From Vibrio splendidus (lineage in GTDB: Bacteria; Pseudomonadota; Gammaproteobacteria; Enterobacterales; Vibrionaceae): DNA of 64,000 nucleotides. Location: the NCBI RefSeq assembly GCF_024347615.1, contig NZ_AP025508.1:3596001-3660000 (forward strand), in the 5' to 3' direction. A program made the position numbers and the translations under genes. Positions 57,057 through 64,000 of the stretch are shown here, piece by piece (within the stretch, counting starts at the first letter, position 1; each line of letters starts with the position of its first letter). Below the pieces are notes generated by a model that was not told where the DNA came from, made no database searches, and saw only the letters and a list, made by a program, of their open reading frames with translations.

Positions 57057-57755
57057 CTATTCTTTCAGCAACGATGGCCTTACGACACAATCATGACTGT
57101 CTTCAGCCAGCATCAGTAACTCTTCTACGCTCATCTTACCGAGTAAGTCACTGCCAAGAAACGCCGCATAGCTTTCCACAGACGCCAATCGGTCAATCAC
57201 GAAGCCTGGTAAGGTCTGGTTAAATTCAATGCGATCAAACTCACCACCAGCGCACGTTTTAAAAGAGCTGCCATTCCAGTAACCCTGAATCAGCCTAAGC
57301 CCTTCATCATGCTGCTTTGTTGTGGTCTCTATAACCGACGTCGCTTCTTTCTGATAGTTTTCAAGCTGCTTGGCTTGGATAGGTAAGATTTTGCTGTCAA
57401 TACGATACTGCTGATACACAGCCTCGCCTGACTTGTTGAAACGCACATGAACACGATAAGGCACCAACTTATTCGATGAATTACGCTGTTCGCCTTCACG
57501 AACGAATTCACGAAGTATACCTTCCGACCAAGCATAGTCAGTTTGGTACCAGCCGTAATCGCCGACAGTGACATAGTCAGCTGAAGAATGAGGTTGTGTT
57601 AGTTTATTAGTAACCCAGTAAAAACTTGTCGCGTCGCCCATGACTTGGCCGCCGGTGTGAGTTTCAAATTGCTCTAGGTTTTTGCTGGGGCTGGTCGATG
57701 AACAGCCAATGAGGAATGTAGATAATAGTGAAACGAGAAGAAATGCTTTTTTCAT
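57057..57755 (-). CDS. DUF1481 family lipoprotein
   Basis: A 232-aa predicted outer- or inner-membrane lipoprotein. The signal peptide ends in the lipobox LIGC (Cys18) followed by SSTS. The mature protein has patterns of DUF1481 (YjaH in E. coli), such as GDYGWYQTDYAWSEGILREFVREGEQR and YRVHVRFNKSGEAVYQQYR. In E. coli yjaH also follows hupA. Function is unknown. Its ATG lies directly after the T-tract of a hupA hairpin, and its ribosome site (ACAGG) overlaps the stem. Confidence 0.85.
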   Translation of the reverse strand: MKKAFLLVSLLSTFLIGCSSTSPSKNLEQFETHTGGQVMGDATSFYWVTNKLTQPHSSADYVTVGDYGWYQTDYAWSEGILREFVREGEQRNSSNKLVPYRVHVRFNKSGEAVYQQYRIDSKILPIQAKQLENYQKEATSVIETTTKQHDEGLRLIQGYWNGSSFKTCAGGEFDRIEFNQTLPGFVIDRLASVESYAAFLGSDLLGKMSVEELLMLAEDSHDCVVRPSLLKE

Positions 57756-57796
57756 AAAAACCTGTACCGAGGTGAAATACGACTACCTCGGTACAG
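57756..57796 (-). terminator. hupA terminator abutting the DUF1481 start
   Basis: On the minus strand CTGTACCGAGGT pairs perfectly with ACCTCGGTACAG (12 bp, 11-nt loop), followed by GTTTTT and the ATG of the next gene. Confidence 0.85.
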
Positions 57797-57802
57797 TTTA
57801 GA

Positions 57803-58075
57803 TTATTTCACTGAATCTTTCAGCGCTTTACCTGCAACAAATGCTGGAACATTTGCAGCAGCGATTTGGATCTCATCACCAGTTTTTGGGTTACGACCAG
57901 TGCGAGCTGCACGGTGGTTTACTTTAAAAGTACCAAAACCAATTAGCTGAACTTGATCGCCATCTTTAAGAGCATCTGTAACACCACCAAGAGTCGCTTC
58001 TAGAGCAGCTTTAGCTTGTGCTTTAGAAAGGTCCGCTTTTTCAGCAATAAAGTCGATTAATTGAGTCTTGTTCAT
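57803..58075 (-). CDS. hupA: DNA-binding protein HU-alpha
   Basis: HU is an abundant histone-like protein that bends DNA and organises the nucleoid. The 90-aa product has the HU pattern [25 protein letters not shown], the central [24 protein letters not shown] with the DNA-intercalating Pro, and the C-terminal [29 protein letters not shown] precedes ATG. It lies between purD and yjaG as in E. coli. A hairpin after the stop may limit read-through into the DUF1481 gene. Confidence 0.97.
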   Translation of the reverse strand: MNKTQLIDFIAEKADLSKAQAKAALEATLGGVTDALKDGDQVQLIGFGTFKVNHRAARTGRNPKTGDEIQIAAANVPAFVAGKALKDSVK

Positions 58076-58345
58076 TTTAGGTTTCCCTTCTTTGTATTTT
58101 TGAATTCAATTTACTCTAAAACATAAATGCCCCATCTGGCAAAGGTTTGTCGTCGATCTTTAGCTCTAATGCCGTAGTTTTAGCCATAATATGAGTAATA
58201 ACTCACAATTTGTTACTGATTTTATTGAGCAAGCCCTTGTTTAAAAGGGGCTGAGAGGCAAATTAATGATGACCTAGCCACTACTTTATCTCTATAATCC
58301 ACGCTGAATCGCTGCTAAAGCGTACAATTTAATTTAAGGGCAAAC

Positions 58346-59497
58346 ATGCTGCTGCTAACTATTTACGTCTCCATTGCTATTGGAGTTTCTTTCATTTGTT
58401 CTGTTTTAGAAGCTGTACTTTTGAGTATTAGTCCGAGCTACATCGCTCAACTAAAACAAAATGGGCACCCTGCAGCAGAGTCTTTAGACAAACTGAAAAC
58501 AGACATTGACCGCCCGCTCGCGTCAATTTTAACGCTCAACACCATCGCGCACACAATCGGTGCTGCGACGGCAGGTGCACAAGCGGCTGTGGTTTTTGGT
58601 AGCCAATGGTTAGGTGTATTCTCTGCCGTACTGACTTTGGGTATTTTGGTTTTGTCTGAGATTGTTCCAAAAACCATTGGTGCAACCTACTGGCGTCAAC
58701 TGGCTCCAGCATCATCAAACGTACTTCGCTGGATGGTTTTCTTTCTAACACCGTTTGTCTGGTTCTCAGAACAGATCACCAAACGTCTTGCTCGTGGCCA
58801 CCAAGCACCAAAAATGCGTGATGAGCTGTCTGCAATGGCTATTTTGGCAAAAGAGAGTGGTGAGTTTGCTGAAGGCGAATCAAAAATTCTGAGCAACCTA
58901 TTAGGCATTCAAGATGTGCCCGTGACGCAGGTAATGACACCGCGCCCTGTTGTATTCCGCGTCGATGCCGAAATGAGCGTGAATACGTTCCTAGAGCAGC
59001 ACAAAGACACACCATTCTCGCGCCCATTAGTTTACAGCGAGCAAACTGACAACATCATTGGTTTTGTACACCGTCTGGAGCTGTTTAGATTGCAACAAGC
59101 GGGTTGTGGCGAGAAAGCTCTGGGTGAAGTAATGCGCCCTATCCACGTGTTGCTGAACAACATGGGCTTGGCTAAAGCCTTTGACCAAATGATGGCAAAC
59201 CGCCTGCAGCTTTCCTTAGTAGTTGACGAGTACGGTACGATTCAAGGCATCATCACCCTAGAAGATATCTTTGAGCACCTAGTGGGCGAAGAGATTGTCG
59301 ACGAGGCAGATAAGACGACTGACATGCAAGAACTGGCATTTCAGCGTTGGGAACAGTGGAAAGAAACACACGGTGTTATCGAAAACCGCGATGAAGAGGA
59401 CGAGCTAGAGGAAAAAACTCTAACAGACAACGACACCTCAGACTCAAAGTCAGTGGATGAAGACAAGGTTCAAAAAGAAGACAAAAAAGACGCTTAA
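58346..59497 (+). CDS. CNNM/CBS domain membrane protein (hemolysin-family)
   Basis: A 383-aa inner-membrane protein. The N-terminal CNNM domain (about residues 1-165) has three to four helices with ICSVLEAVLLSISPSYI and the motif LVLSEIVPKTIGATYW (about residues 102-117). A CBS pair (about residues 195-320) follows, with VMTPRPVVFRVDAEMSVNTFL and SLVVDEYGTIQGIITLEDIFEHLVGEEIVDE. The C-terminal tail is strongly acidic and Lys-rich. Proteins of this type transport or regulate Mg and other divalent cations. It is divergent from hupA and ends in a strong terminator. Confidence 0.88.
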   Translation: MLLLTIYVSIAIGVSFICSVLEAVLLSISPSYIAQLKQNGHPAAESLDKLKTDIDRPLASILTLNTIAHTIGAATAGAQAAVVFGSQWLGVFSAVLTLGILVLSEIVPKTIGATYWRQLAPASSNVLRWMVFFLTPFVWFSEQITKRLARGHQAPKMRDELSAMAILAKESGEFAEGESKILSNLLGIQDVPVTQVMTPRPVVFRVDAEMSVNTFLEQHKDTPFSRPLVYSEQTDNIIGFVHRLELFRLQQAGCGEKALGEVMRPIHVLLNNMGLAKAFDQMMANRLQLSLVVDEYGTIQGIITLEDIFEHLVGEEIVDEADKTTDMQELAFQRWEQWKETHGVIENRDEEDELEEKTLTDNDTSDSKSVDEDKVQKEDKKDA

Positions 59498-59522
59498 TCT
59501 CAATTTGATACCGCCAGATACA

Positions 59523-59553
59523 ACAAAGGCTCCCTAGGGAGCCTTTGTTTTTA
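59523..59553. terminator. Terminator after the CNNM gene
   Basis: CAAAGGCTCCC and GGGAGCCTTTG pair with only TA between them and TTTTT follows. It also lies 25 nt from the yjaG stop on the other strand. Confidence 0.85.
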
Positions 59554-59577
59554 TTCGTACTTTGATGCGATAGCGAA

Positions 59578-60165
59578 TTATAACGCTACACCAATGTTAC
59601 TTACTGGGTCTTCACGCAGTTCGTGGCGTAGATCTTTGATCAGCTCTAGGTCACGCTCAGTCGTTTCACGTAGAGGTCGGAAGATCGCCCACTGAACGTC
59701 CCACTCTTCACACACCGCTTCGTTTTCTTTCTGGTTTTCGTTTGTCACTTCTTCTGCGCCTTGAGCAAACTCAAGCTCAGCAACCGTCTTCACCGATTGT
59801 TGACTCACTTTAATGACAGTTTCAAGCAGATGCTCACGGTCAAGTAAGCCATGGATTAACGTTGCTAAGCCTTGGCACGCGTCCATCGCAGGGTAAACAC
59901 CGTAGAAATCAAAATCATCTCCACTTGGGAATAGCTCTTCGACTTTCTCAAGCTGACGCTCAAAATTCACCTTTGCCGTTTTAACGGTTAAGATTTCCCA
60001 AATGCTATCCAAAACATCACGATAGATTCGAGCTTCCGCAAATTCTGTATTCTCACAAAACATGGCATAGTTAGGGTACATACGCTCACATAGACACGCC
60101 ATAAAGGTAATTTGTTGCCAAGGTTCTAACTTTTCTAGACGAACCTGCAGTGGATTCTGAAGCAT
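59578..60165 (-). CDS. yjaG: YjaG family protein (DUF416)
   Basis: A 195-aa cytosolic, mostly helical protein similar to E. coli YjaG, with MLQNPLQVRLEKLEPWQQITFMACLCERMYPNYAMFC at the N terminus and FDFYGVYPAMDACQGL in the middle. No enzyme activity is known for DUF416. An in-frame GTG at 60171 is two codons upstream; the ATG matches the E. coli start. Synteny (hupA, yjaG, hemE, nudC) is conserved, with two inserted genes between yjaG and hemE here. Confidence 0.92.
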   Translation of the reverse strand: MLQNPLQVRLEKLEPWQQITFMACLCERMYPNYAMFCENTEFAEARIYRDVLDSIWEILTVKTAKVNFERQLEKVEELFPSGDDFDFYGVYPAMDACQGLATLIHGLLDREHLLETVIKVSQQSVKTVAELEFAQGAEEVTNENQKENEAVCEEWDVQWAIFRPLRETTERDLELIKDLRHELREDPVSNIGVAL

Positions 60166-60236
60166 AGTCACTCAATAATTGCAGAAAAAGACAGCGAAAG
60201 TGTACTTGATAAACCTAGGATGGAAAAGGTAGGCCG

Positions 60237-61163
60237 ATGAACAATTTTACGAATAAGCTCTATATTCTTACTGAGCATGACGATACTTATACGCAACTGA
60301 TTCTAAACCAAGGGTTACCTGACCTCGAAATCACTCAAAACCCCGAATTAGCTGAGATCGTGCTGGCTTCTCCTCCTTTAATCGCGGAGCGACTTAATGA
60401 GTTTAAACATCTAGACTGGGTGCAAAGTACCTACGCAGGAATCAATAAACTCACTCAGCCGGATCTTCGTCAAGATTATACGCTGACCAACGTCAAAGGC
60501 ATCTTCGGCCCTGCGATTGCTGAATACGTGTTAGGTTACACGATCAGCCACAGTAGACACTTCCCTCACTACCACCAGCAACAAGCACAACGAAGCTGGC
60601 AGCCACAGCTATATACTAGCCTAACTGACAAAACCATGGTGATTTTAGGAACAGGTTCAATCGGAAGTCATTTAGCGAAAACCGCAGCGGCCTTTGGTAT
60701 TCATACCATTGGAGTCAACCGTACCGGAATCCCATCAAAGCAAGAGACCTTTAAAGACACTTTCCACATCAATGAGATAGAGGCTGCCCTTAAGCAAGCG
60801 GATATTGTGGTCAACACCTTGCCATCAACAGCTGAAACCTATCAATTACTCAATCAAACGACCTTAAGTTACTGCTCGAATGTACTGCTGTTTAATGTTG
60901 GCAGAGGAGAGAGCTTAGATAAAAAAGCCTTGCTGCTTGCGATTAAGAATAAGTGGGTTGAGCATGCTTTCTTGGATGTGTTTGAAAGTGAGCCCCTCTC
61001 GCAGGAGCACCCTTTCTGGACACTGCCGCAAGTGACCATCACCCCGCACATTGCAGCGCTAAGTGAACCAAGGCAGGTGGTAGAGATCTTCGCCGAGAAT
61101 TACCAACAATGGCGAGATGGCTTTAAACTGAACCATGTCATCGATTTTGATAAAGGCTACTGA
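60237..61163 (+). CDS. D-isomer specific 2-hydroxyacid dehydrogenase (GhrA-like)
   Basis: A 308-aa cytosolic NAD(P)H-dependent dehydrogenase that probably reduces glyoxylate, hydroxypyruvate or another 2-keto acid. The Rossmann motif is VILGTGSIGSHLAKTAAAFG (about residues 135-154). The catalytic Arg is in NVGRGESLD (about residue 223), the Glu in FLDVFESEPL (about residue 252) and the His in TPHIAAL (about residue 270). The substrate is not evident. Its stop overlaps the start of the glycosylase-like gene by one base, so the two are cotranslated. Confidence 0.85.
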   Translation: MNNFTNKLYILTEHDDTYTQLILNQGLPDLEITQNPELAEIVLASPPLIAERLNEFKHLDWVQSTYAGINKLTQPDLRQDYTLTNVKGIFGPAIAEYVLGYTISHSRHFPHYHQQQAQRSWQPQLYTSLTDKTMVILGTGSIGSHLAKTAAAFGIHTIGVNRTGIPSKQETFKDTFHINEIEAALKQADIVVNTLPSTAETYQLLNQTTLSYCSNVLLFNVGRGESLDKKALLLAIKNKWVEHAFLDVFESEPLSQEHPFWTLPQVTITPHIAALSEPRQVVEIFAENYQQWRDGFKLNHVIDFDKGY

Positions 61164-61756
61164 TGTCCTCATCGTTACTCAAAGAGATTCGACAATGCCG
61201 AGCTTGTGAGCCTCACCTATCACACGGTGCTAACCCGGTGATTCAAGCGCACCCAAACGCGCGCTTGCTTATTATTGGGCAGGCACCCGGCATCAAGGTT
61301 CATGAGTCATCGATCCCTTGGAACGACGCCAGTGGCGAACGATTAAGAGAATGGTTAGGGATAGATAGCGATACGTTTTATGACGAACAAAAAGTCGCGA
61401 TTGTTCCTATGGGGTTTTGTTATCCGGGAAAGGGAAAGAGTGGCGATCTCCCACCACGTAAAAAGTGTGCGGAGCTTTGGCATAACAAAGTGCTGCAATC
61501 GCTACCAAACATTCAAATGACACTGCTGATTGGCCAATACGCGCAAAACTATTACCTAACACATAAAACCACCAGCACACTAACCGAAACCGTGCGTAAT
61601 TGGCAAAGATGGGCGCCTGAGTTTTTGCCGCTACCTCACCCTTCGCCACGCAATAATATCTGGCTCAAGAAGAACCCTTGGTTTGAAAGTGACGTTATTC
61701 CTTACATCCAAAAGCACATCTCGGAGCATTTGGCCTACCATGATCCAAATACCTAA
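61163..61756 (+). CDS. Uracil-DNA-glycosylase superfamily protein
   Basis: A 197-aa cytosolic protein with the uracil-DNA glycosylase fold. Motif A reads LLIIGQAPGIKVHESSIPWND (about residues 34-54) and is followed by ASGERLREWLG. Motif B reads PLPHPSPRNN (about residues 156-165). An N-terminal CRACEPH has two Cys but lacks the four-Cys iron-sulfur cluster of family 4 enzymes. DNA-repair activity is therefore inferred, not assured. It overlaps the dehydrogenase gene by one nucleotide, a pairing that is hard to explain by pathway. Confidence 0.82.
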   Translation: MSSSLLKEIRQCRACEPHLSHGANPVIQAHPNARLLIIGQAPGIKVHESSIPWNDASGERLREWLGIDSDTFYDEQKVAIVPMGFCYPGKGKSGDLPPRKKCAELWHNKVLQSLPNIQMTLLIGQYAQNYYLTHKTTSTLTETVRNWQRWAPEFLPLPHPSPRNNIWLKKNPWFESDVIPYIQKHISEHLAYHDPNT

Positions 61757-61810
61757 TTAGCTGCACATCCACGATGATGAAGCCGATGTTGGATGCGGAT
61801 AAAAAGGTAA

Positions 61811-61851
61811 TAAAAAAGCGCTGCCGATTTCTCGACAGCGCTTTTTCTAAA
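61811..61851. terminator. Bidirectional terminator between the glycosylase-like gene and hemE
   Basis: AAAAAGCGCTGCCGA pairs with TCGACAGCGCTTTTT (one mismatch) around TTTC. Confidence 0.88.
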
Positions 61852-61864
61852 AACACATACTTAA

Positions 61865-62932
61865 TTACTTATGGTATGGCTTAGATAGGTCATGAACTGC
61901 GTCCACAAATACACCAGCATTCTCTGGTGGCACATCTAGGTGAATACCATGGCCAAGGTTAAATACGTGACCAGTACCGCCGTCACCAAAACCTTCAAGG
62001 ATAGTGCCGACTTCTTCACGAATACGCTCAGGTTGTGCGTAAAGCACTGATGGGTCCATGTTGCCTTGTAGAGCCACTTTATCGCCAATACGCGCTTTTG
62101 CATCCGCAATATTGATTGCCCAGTCTAGGCCCACCGCATCACAGCCAGTCGCTGCGATAGATTCTAGCCACATGCCACCGTTCTTAGTGAACAGAGTAAC
62201 CGGTACACGGCGACCTTCGTTTTCACGGATTAGGCCATCTACAATTTTGTGCATGTACTGTAGTGAGAACAGGTTGTAGTCACGCGGAGTAAGTACACCA
62301 CCCCATGTGTCGAATACCATTACCGATTGTGCACCCGCTTTAATTTGCGCGTTCAGGTATTCAATAACGGTGTCAGCCAGCTTATCTAGAAGTAAATGCA
62401 GTGTTTGTGGCTCTGCGTACATCATCTTCTTGATCTTAGTAAACGCCTTCGAGCTGCTGCCTTCAACCATATAAGTTGCCAGTGTCCAAGGGCTACCAGA
62501 GAAACCAATCAATGGCACTTCGCCTTTCAGATCTTTACGGATCTGACGAACAGCATTCATTACGTATTGAAGCTCGCCTTCTGGATCAGGTAGGCCAATC
62601 TTCTCTACGTCAGCTTTACATGTGATAGGACGTTCAAACTTAGGACCTTCACCAGTTTCAAAGTACAAGCCTAAGCCCATTGCATCAGGGATAGTTAGGA
62701 TGTCAGAGAACAAGATTGCCGCATCAAGCGGGAAACGACGTAAAGGTTGAAGTGTTACTTCTGATGCCAGTTCAGCGTTTTTGCACAAAGACATGAAATC
62801 GCCCGCTTCAGCGCGCGTTGCTTTGTACTCTGGAAGATAGCGGCCAGCTTGGCGCATCATCCATACTGGTGTGTAATCAACAGGCTGTTTTAAAAGTGCG
62901 CGTAAATAGCGATCGTTTTTTAATTCGGTCAT
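61865..62932 (-). CDS. hemE: Uroporphyrinogen decarboxylase
   Basis: HemE removes four carboxyl groups from uroporphyrinogen III, giving coproporphyrinogen III for heme. The 355-aa cytosolic enzyme shows the signatures [15 protein letters not shown] (about residues 22-36, catalytic Arg) and [16 protein letters not shown] (about residues 71-86, the catalytic Asp). [16 protein letters not shown] lies at about residue 142. The frame opens at 62986, but ATG 62932 gives the family length (354 in E. coli). ATTTAACGGA before it is a weak ribosome site. nudC lies 300 nt upstream on the same strand. Confidence 0.96.
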   Translation of the reverse strand: MTELKNDRYLRALLKQPVDYTPVWMMRQAGRYLPEYKATRAEAGDFMSLCKNAELASEVTLQPLRRFPLDAAILFSDILTIPDAMGLGLYFETGEGPKFERPITCKADVEKIGLPDPEGELQYVMNAVRQIRKDLKGEVPLIGFSGSPWTLATYMVEGSSSKAFTKIKKMMYAEPQTLHLLLDKLADTVIEYLNAQIKAGAQSVMVFDTWGGVLTPRDYNLFSLQYMHKIVDGLIRENEGRRVPVTLFTKNGGMWLESIAATGCDAVGLDWAINIADAKARIGDKVALQGNMDPSVLYAQPERIREEVGTILEGFGDGGTGHVFNLGHGIHLDVPPENAGVFVDAVHDLSKPYHK

Positions 62933-63056
62933 TCCGTTAAATTCCAATTCAATCTTGTCTAGTTTTGATGGCAAGTATTCTAACACTGATTGAAGGGTAA
63001 AAGCTGTGTGCTTTGCAACCTAGATCAAGTTATTAACTTTTAAATCAATGCTTAGT

Positions 63057-63085
63057 TTGCACCCAATTACGGGAGCATGTTAAAA
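63057..63085 (+). promoter_or_regulatory. Candidate promoter of the plus-strand small RNA
   Basis: TTGCAC (63057-63062), 17 nt, TTAAAA (63080-63085). The -35 is good, the -10 is fair. Confidence 0.4.
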
Positions 63086-63092
63086 ATTTGTT

Positions 63093-63190
63093 CGCTAGCG
63101 AAAATTACAATTATAACATCTGAGTAGTCACTACTCAGCATCTCATAACGACATCTTACTTACCCCCTCCACTTGTGGAGGGTTTTTTTT
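63093..63190 (+). ncRNA. Candidate small RNA between hemE and nudC
   Basis: A transcript of about 98 nt is predicted from a candidate promoter to the T-run of an intrinsic terminator. It could fold into three hairpins: TTCG/CGAA at its start, CTGAGTA/TACTCAG with loop GTCAC (63120-63138), and the terminator stem CCCTCC/GGAGGG. Both neighbours are on the other strand, so no protein gene explains the terminator. I do not recognise it as a named RNA. Confidence 0.5.
63163..63190 (+). terminator. Plus-strand intrinsic terminator between minus-strand genes
   Basis: CCCTCCAC and GTGGAGGG, followed by eight T. On the minus strand no T-run follows the stem. Confidence 0.88.
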
Positions 63191-63231
63191 AGCTTTTGAC
63201 CACCTATAGGCCAAATACTATCATAGGTAAA

Positions 63232-64000
63232 TTAGTACTCTATCGTCTGCTCCGTCACACCATCATTCATCACGTCACCCACAGTTTTATCAATCAATTG
63301 TCTCGCAATCGTTCCAACAGGAGCAACATCAGGCAGGCTTGTTACATCAAACCATTGGGCATCCGACAGTTCACTGTAATCTGGTTTAAGCGTTCCACCA
63401 GCATAGTCAGCCAGAAAGGCCACCATCATACTCGACGGAAACGCCCATGGCTGGCTGCCAAAGTAACGAATATTACTGACATCGATGCCTGTCTCTTCTT
63501 TGACTTCTCTTGCCACGCACTGCTCTAAGGTCTCTCCAACCTCTAGGAAGCCCGCTATCACGGTATACATACCTGTTTTATGTCTTGGATGCTGTGCAAG
63601 CAATATCTTGTTGTCGTTTCGTACAGCGACAATGATGCACGGGAAGATGCGAGGATAATGAAGTGTTCGACAGTCTCCGCATTGCATCGCCACCTGATTA
63701 TGGTTGAGGTGATTACGACCGCCACACTGAGGACAAAAACGCATACTTTGCGTCATGTGCCCATACTGGATGGCTTTGCTTGCTGTCAGAAAACTCGATT
63801 CAGGCCAGTGCAATAACTCACGTAGGTTCATCATGGTCAGCTCACTCTCAACATCACAGTCGTTGAGCCAATACACCTTACGACCTTGATGCTGACCAAT
63901 ACAGATTGCATGCTCGACGCTCAGCCCTAGCTCTTCAGCTGAGCCATAAGGAAACTGATCATTATTAACCCAAATATCACTACCTGAAACGACGCACCAA
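63232..64000 (-). CDS. nudC: NAD(H) pyrophosphatase / NAD-capped RNA hydrolase NudC (5' end missing)
   Basis: NudC cleaves NADH and removes NAD caps from RNA. The frame stays open to the right edge: beyond the GTG at 63876 it continues [20 protein letters not shown] toward the N terminus, matching the PYG pattern of NudC, so the GTG is not the start. Visible are the zinc-binding CPQC and CGDC pairs, the Nudix box [23 protein letters not shown] and the NudC signature [11 protein letters not shown]. About 255 of an expected 260 residues are present. It runs in the same direction as hemE, 300 nt away. Confidence 0.95.
   Translation of the reverse strand, partial: WCVVSGSDIWVNNDQFPYGSAEELGLSVEHAICIGQHQGRKVYWLNDCDVESELTMMNLRELLHWPESSFLTASKAIQYGHMTQSMRFCPQCGGRNHLNHNQVAMQCGDCRTLHYPRIFPCIIVAVRNDNKILLAQHPRHKTGMYTVIAGFLEVGETLEQCVAREVKEETGIDVSNIRYFGSQPWAFPSSMMVAFLADYAGGTLKPDYSELSDAQWFDVTSLPDVAPVGTIARQLIDKTVGDVMNDGVTEQTIEY

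Larger units (their letters stand above)
62933..63231. other. Intergenic region between nudC and hemE
   Basis: About 300 nt. On the minus strand it should contain the hemE promoter. On the plus strand it has a promoter-like TTGCAC-17-TTAAAA and a strong terminator, suggesting a small RNA (separate entry). Confidence 0.6.

Noticed and set aside
63077..63127. Mini-ORF of 16 codons (MLKICSLAKITIITSE) in the hemE-nudC spacer
   Set aside because: It overlaps the -10 of the predicted small RNA promoter, and GGGAGC lies too close to the ATG to act as a ribosome site.
1..64000. Search for prophage, transposases, integron, toxin-antitoxin, restriction or other defence genes, tRNA and rRNA genes
   Set aside because: None was recognised: all sizeable frames are assigned to conserved housekeeping, regulatory or transport families.

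Overview
The window looks like a stretch of the main chromosome of a Vibrio, probably of the Splendidus clade. The evidence is the gene order: ftsN-hslVU-menA-rraA-zapB-glpX, cpxP/cpxRA, fxsA/aspA-dcuA, crbS/acs, accBC-prmA-dusB-fis and purHD-hupA-yjaG-hemE-nudC. Protein sequences and dense, T-rich intrinsic terminators fit as well. This is conserved core genome. I see no prophage, insertion sequence, integron, CRISPR array, rRNA, tRNA or recognisable defence island. The species call is inference from recall, not from a search.

Layout. 1-6.2 kb: the last codons of a LacI-type regulator (probably cytR), cell division (ftsN, zapB), the HslVU protease with a sigma-32-like promoter, menaquinone synthesis (menA), the RNase E regulator rraA and gluconeogenic glpX. 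6.3-12 kb: a cysteine-rich HTH regulator, small DUF proteins, triosephosphate isomerase, phosphofructokinase and the cation exporter fieF. 12-16.7 kb: the Cpx envelope-stress genes with a perfect CpxR box between cpxP and cpxRA, then a Fur-box-controlled sodA whose start region can fold into a strong hairpin, trmL and fxsA. 17-20 kb: aspA-dcuA, for anaerobic aspartate/fumarate metabolism. 20-29 kb: a carbamoyl-phosphate and arginine block, with an ArcD-like antiporter, arcA, arcC, argF/arcB, pyrBI with a textbook pyrL attenuator, and an ArgR-family regulator preceded by tandem ARG-box-like sites. 29-31 kb: dsbD.

31-47.7 kb is dominated by the acetate switch: response regulator crbR, a DUF4212 plus sodium/solute symporter pair, the giant symporter-kinase crbS, a cNMP/CBS/DUF294 protein with a DnaQ-like exonuclease, and acs. 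Interleaved are a K+/H+ antiporter, a Fur-box-preceded fagA-fumC pair and an MFS transporter. AGTCTAA-like words recur upstream of three of the acetate-linked units. 48-52.8 kb: aroQ, accBC, prmA and dusB-fis, whose promoter carries two exact Fis core sites and a GC-rich discriminator. 53-64 kb: zntR, purH and purD separated by two long imperfect hairpins (one ERIC-like), a DUF1481 lipoprotein, hupA, a CNNM/CBS membrane protein, yjaG, a 2-hydroxyacid dehydrogenase with a uracil-DNA-glycosylase-fold protein, hemE, and nudC running off the right edge. A plus-strand terminator between the minus-strand hemE and nudC suggests an unannotated small RNA.

No dramatic new system is evident. The most unusual signals are regulatory: the sodA start-codon hairpin, the candidate small RNA at about 63.1 kb, a 40-bp perfect palindrome inside the DUF294 gene, an isolated perfect FNR palindrome far upstream of arcD, and two terminators whose T-tracts abut the next start codon.
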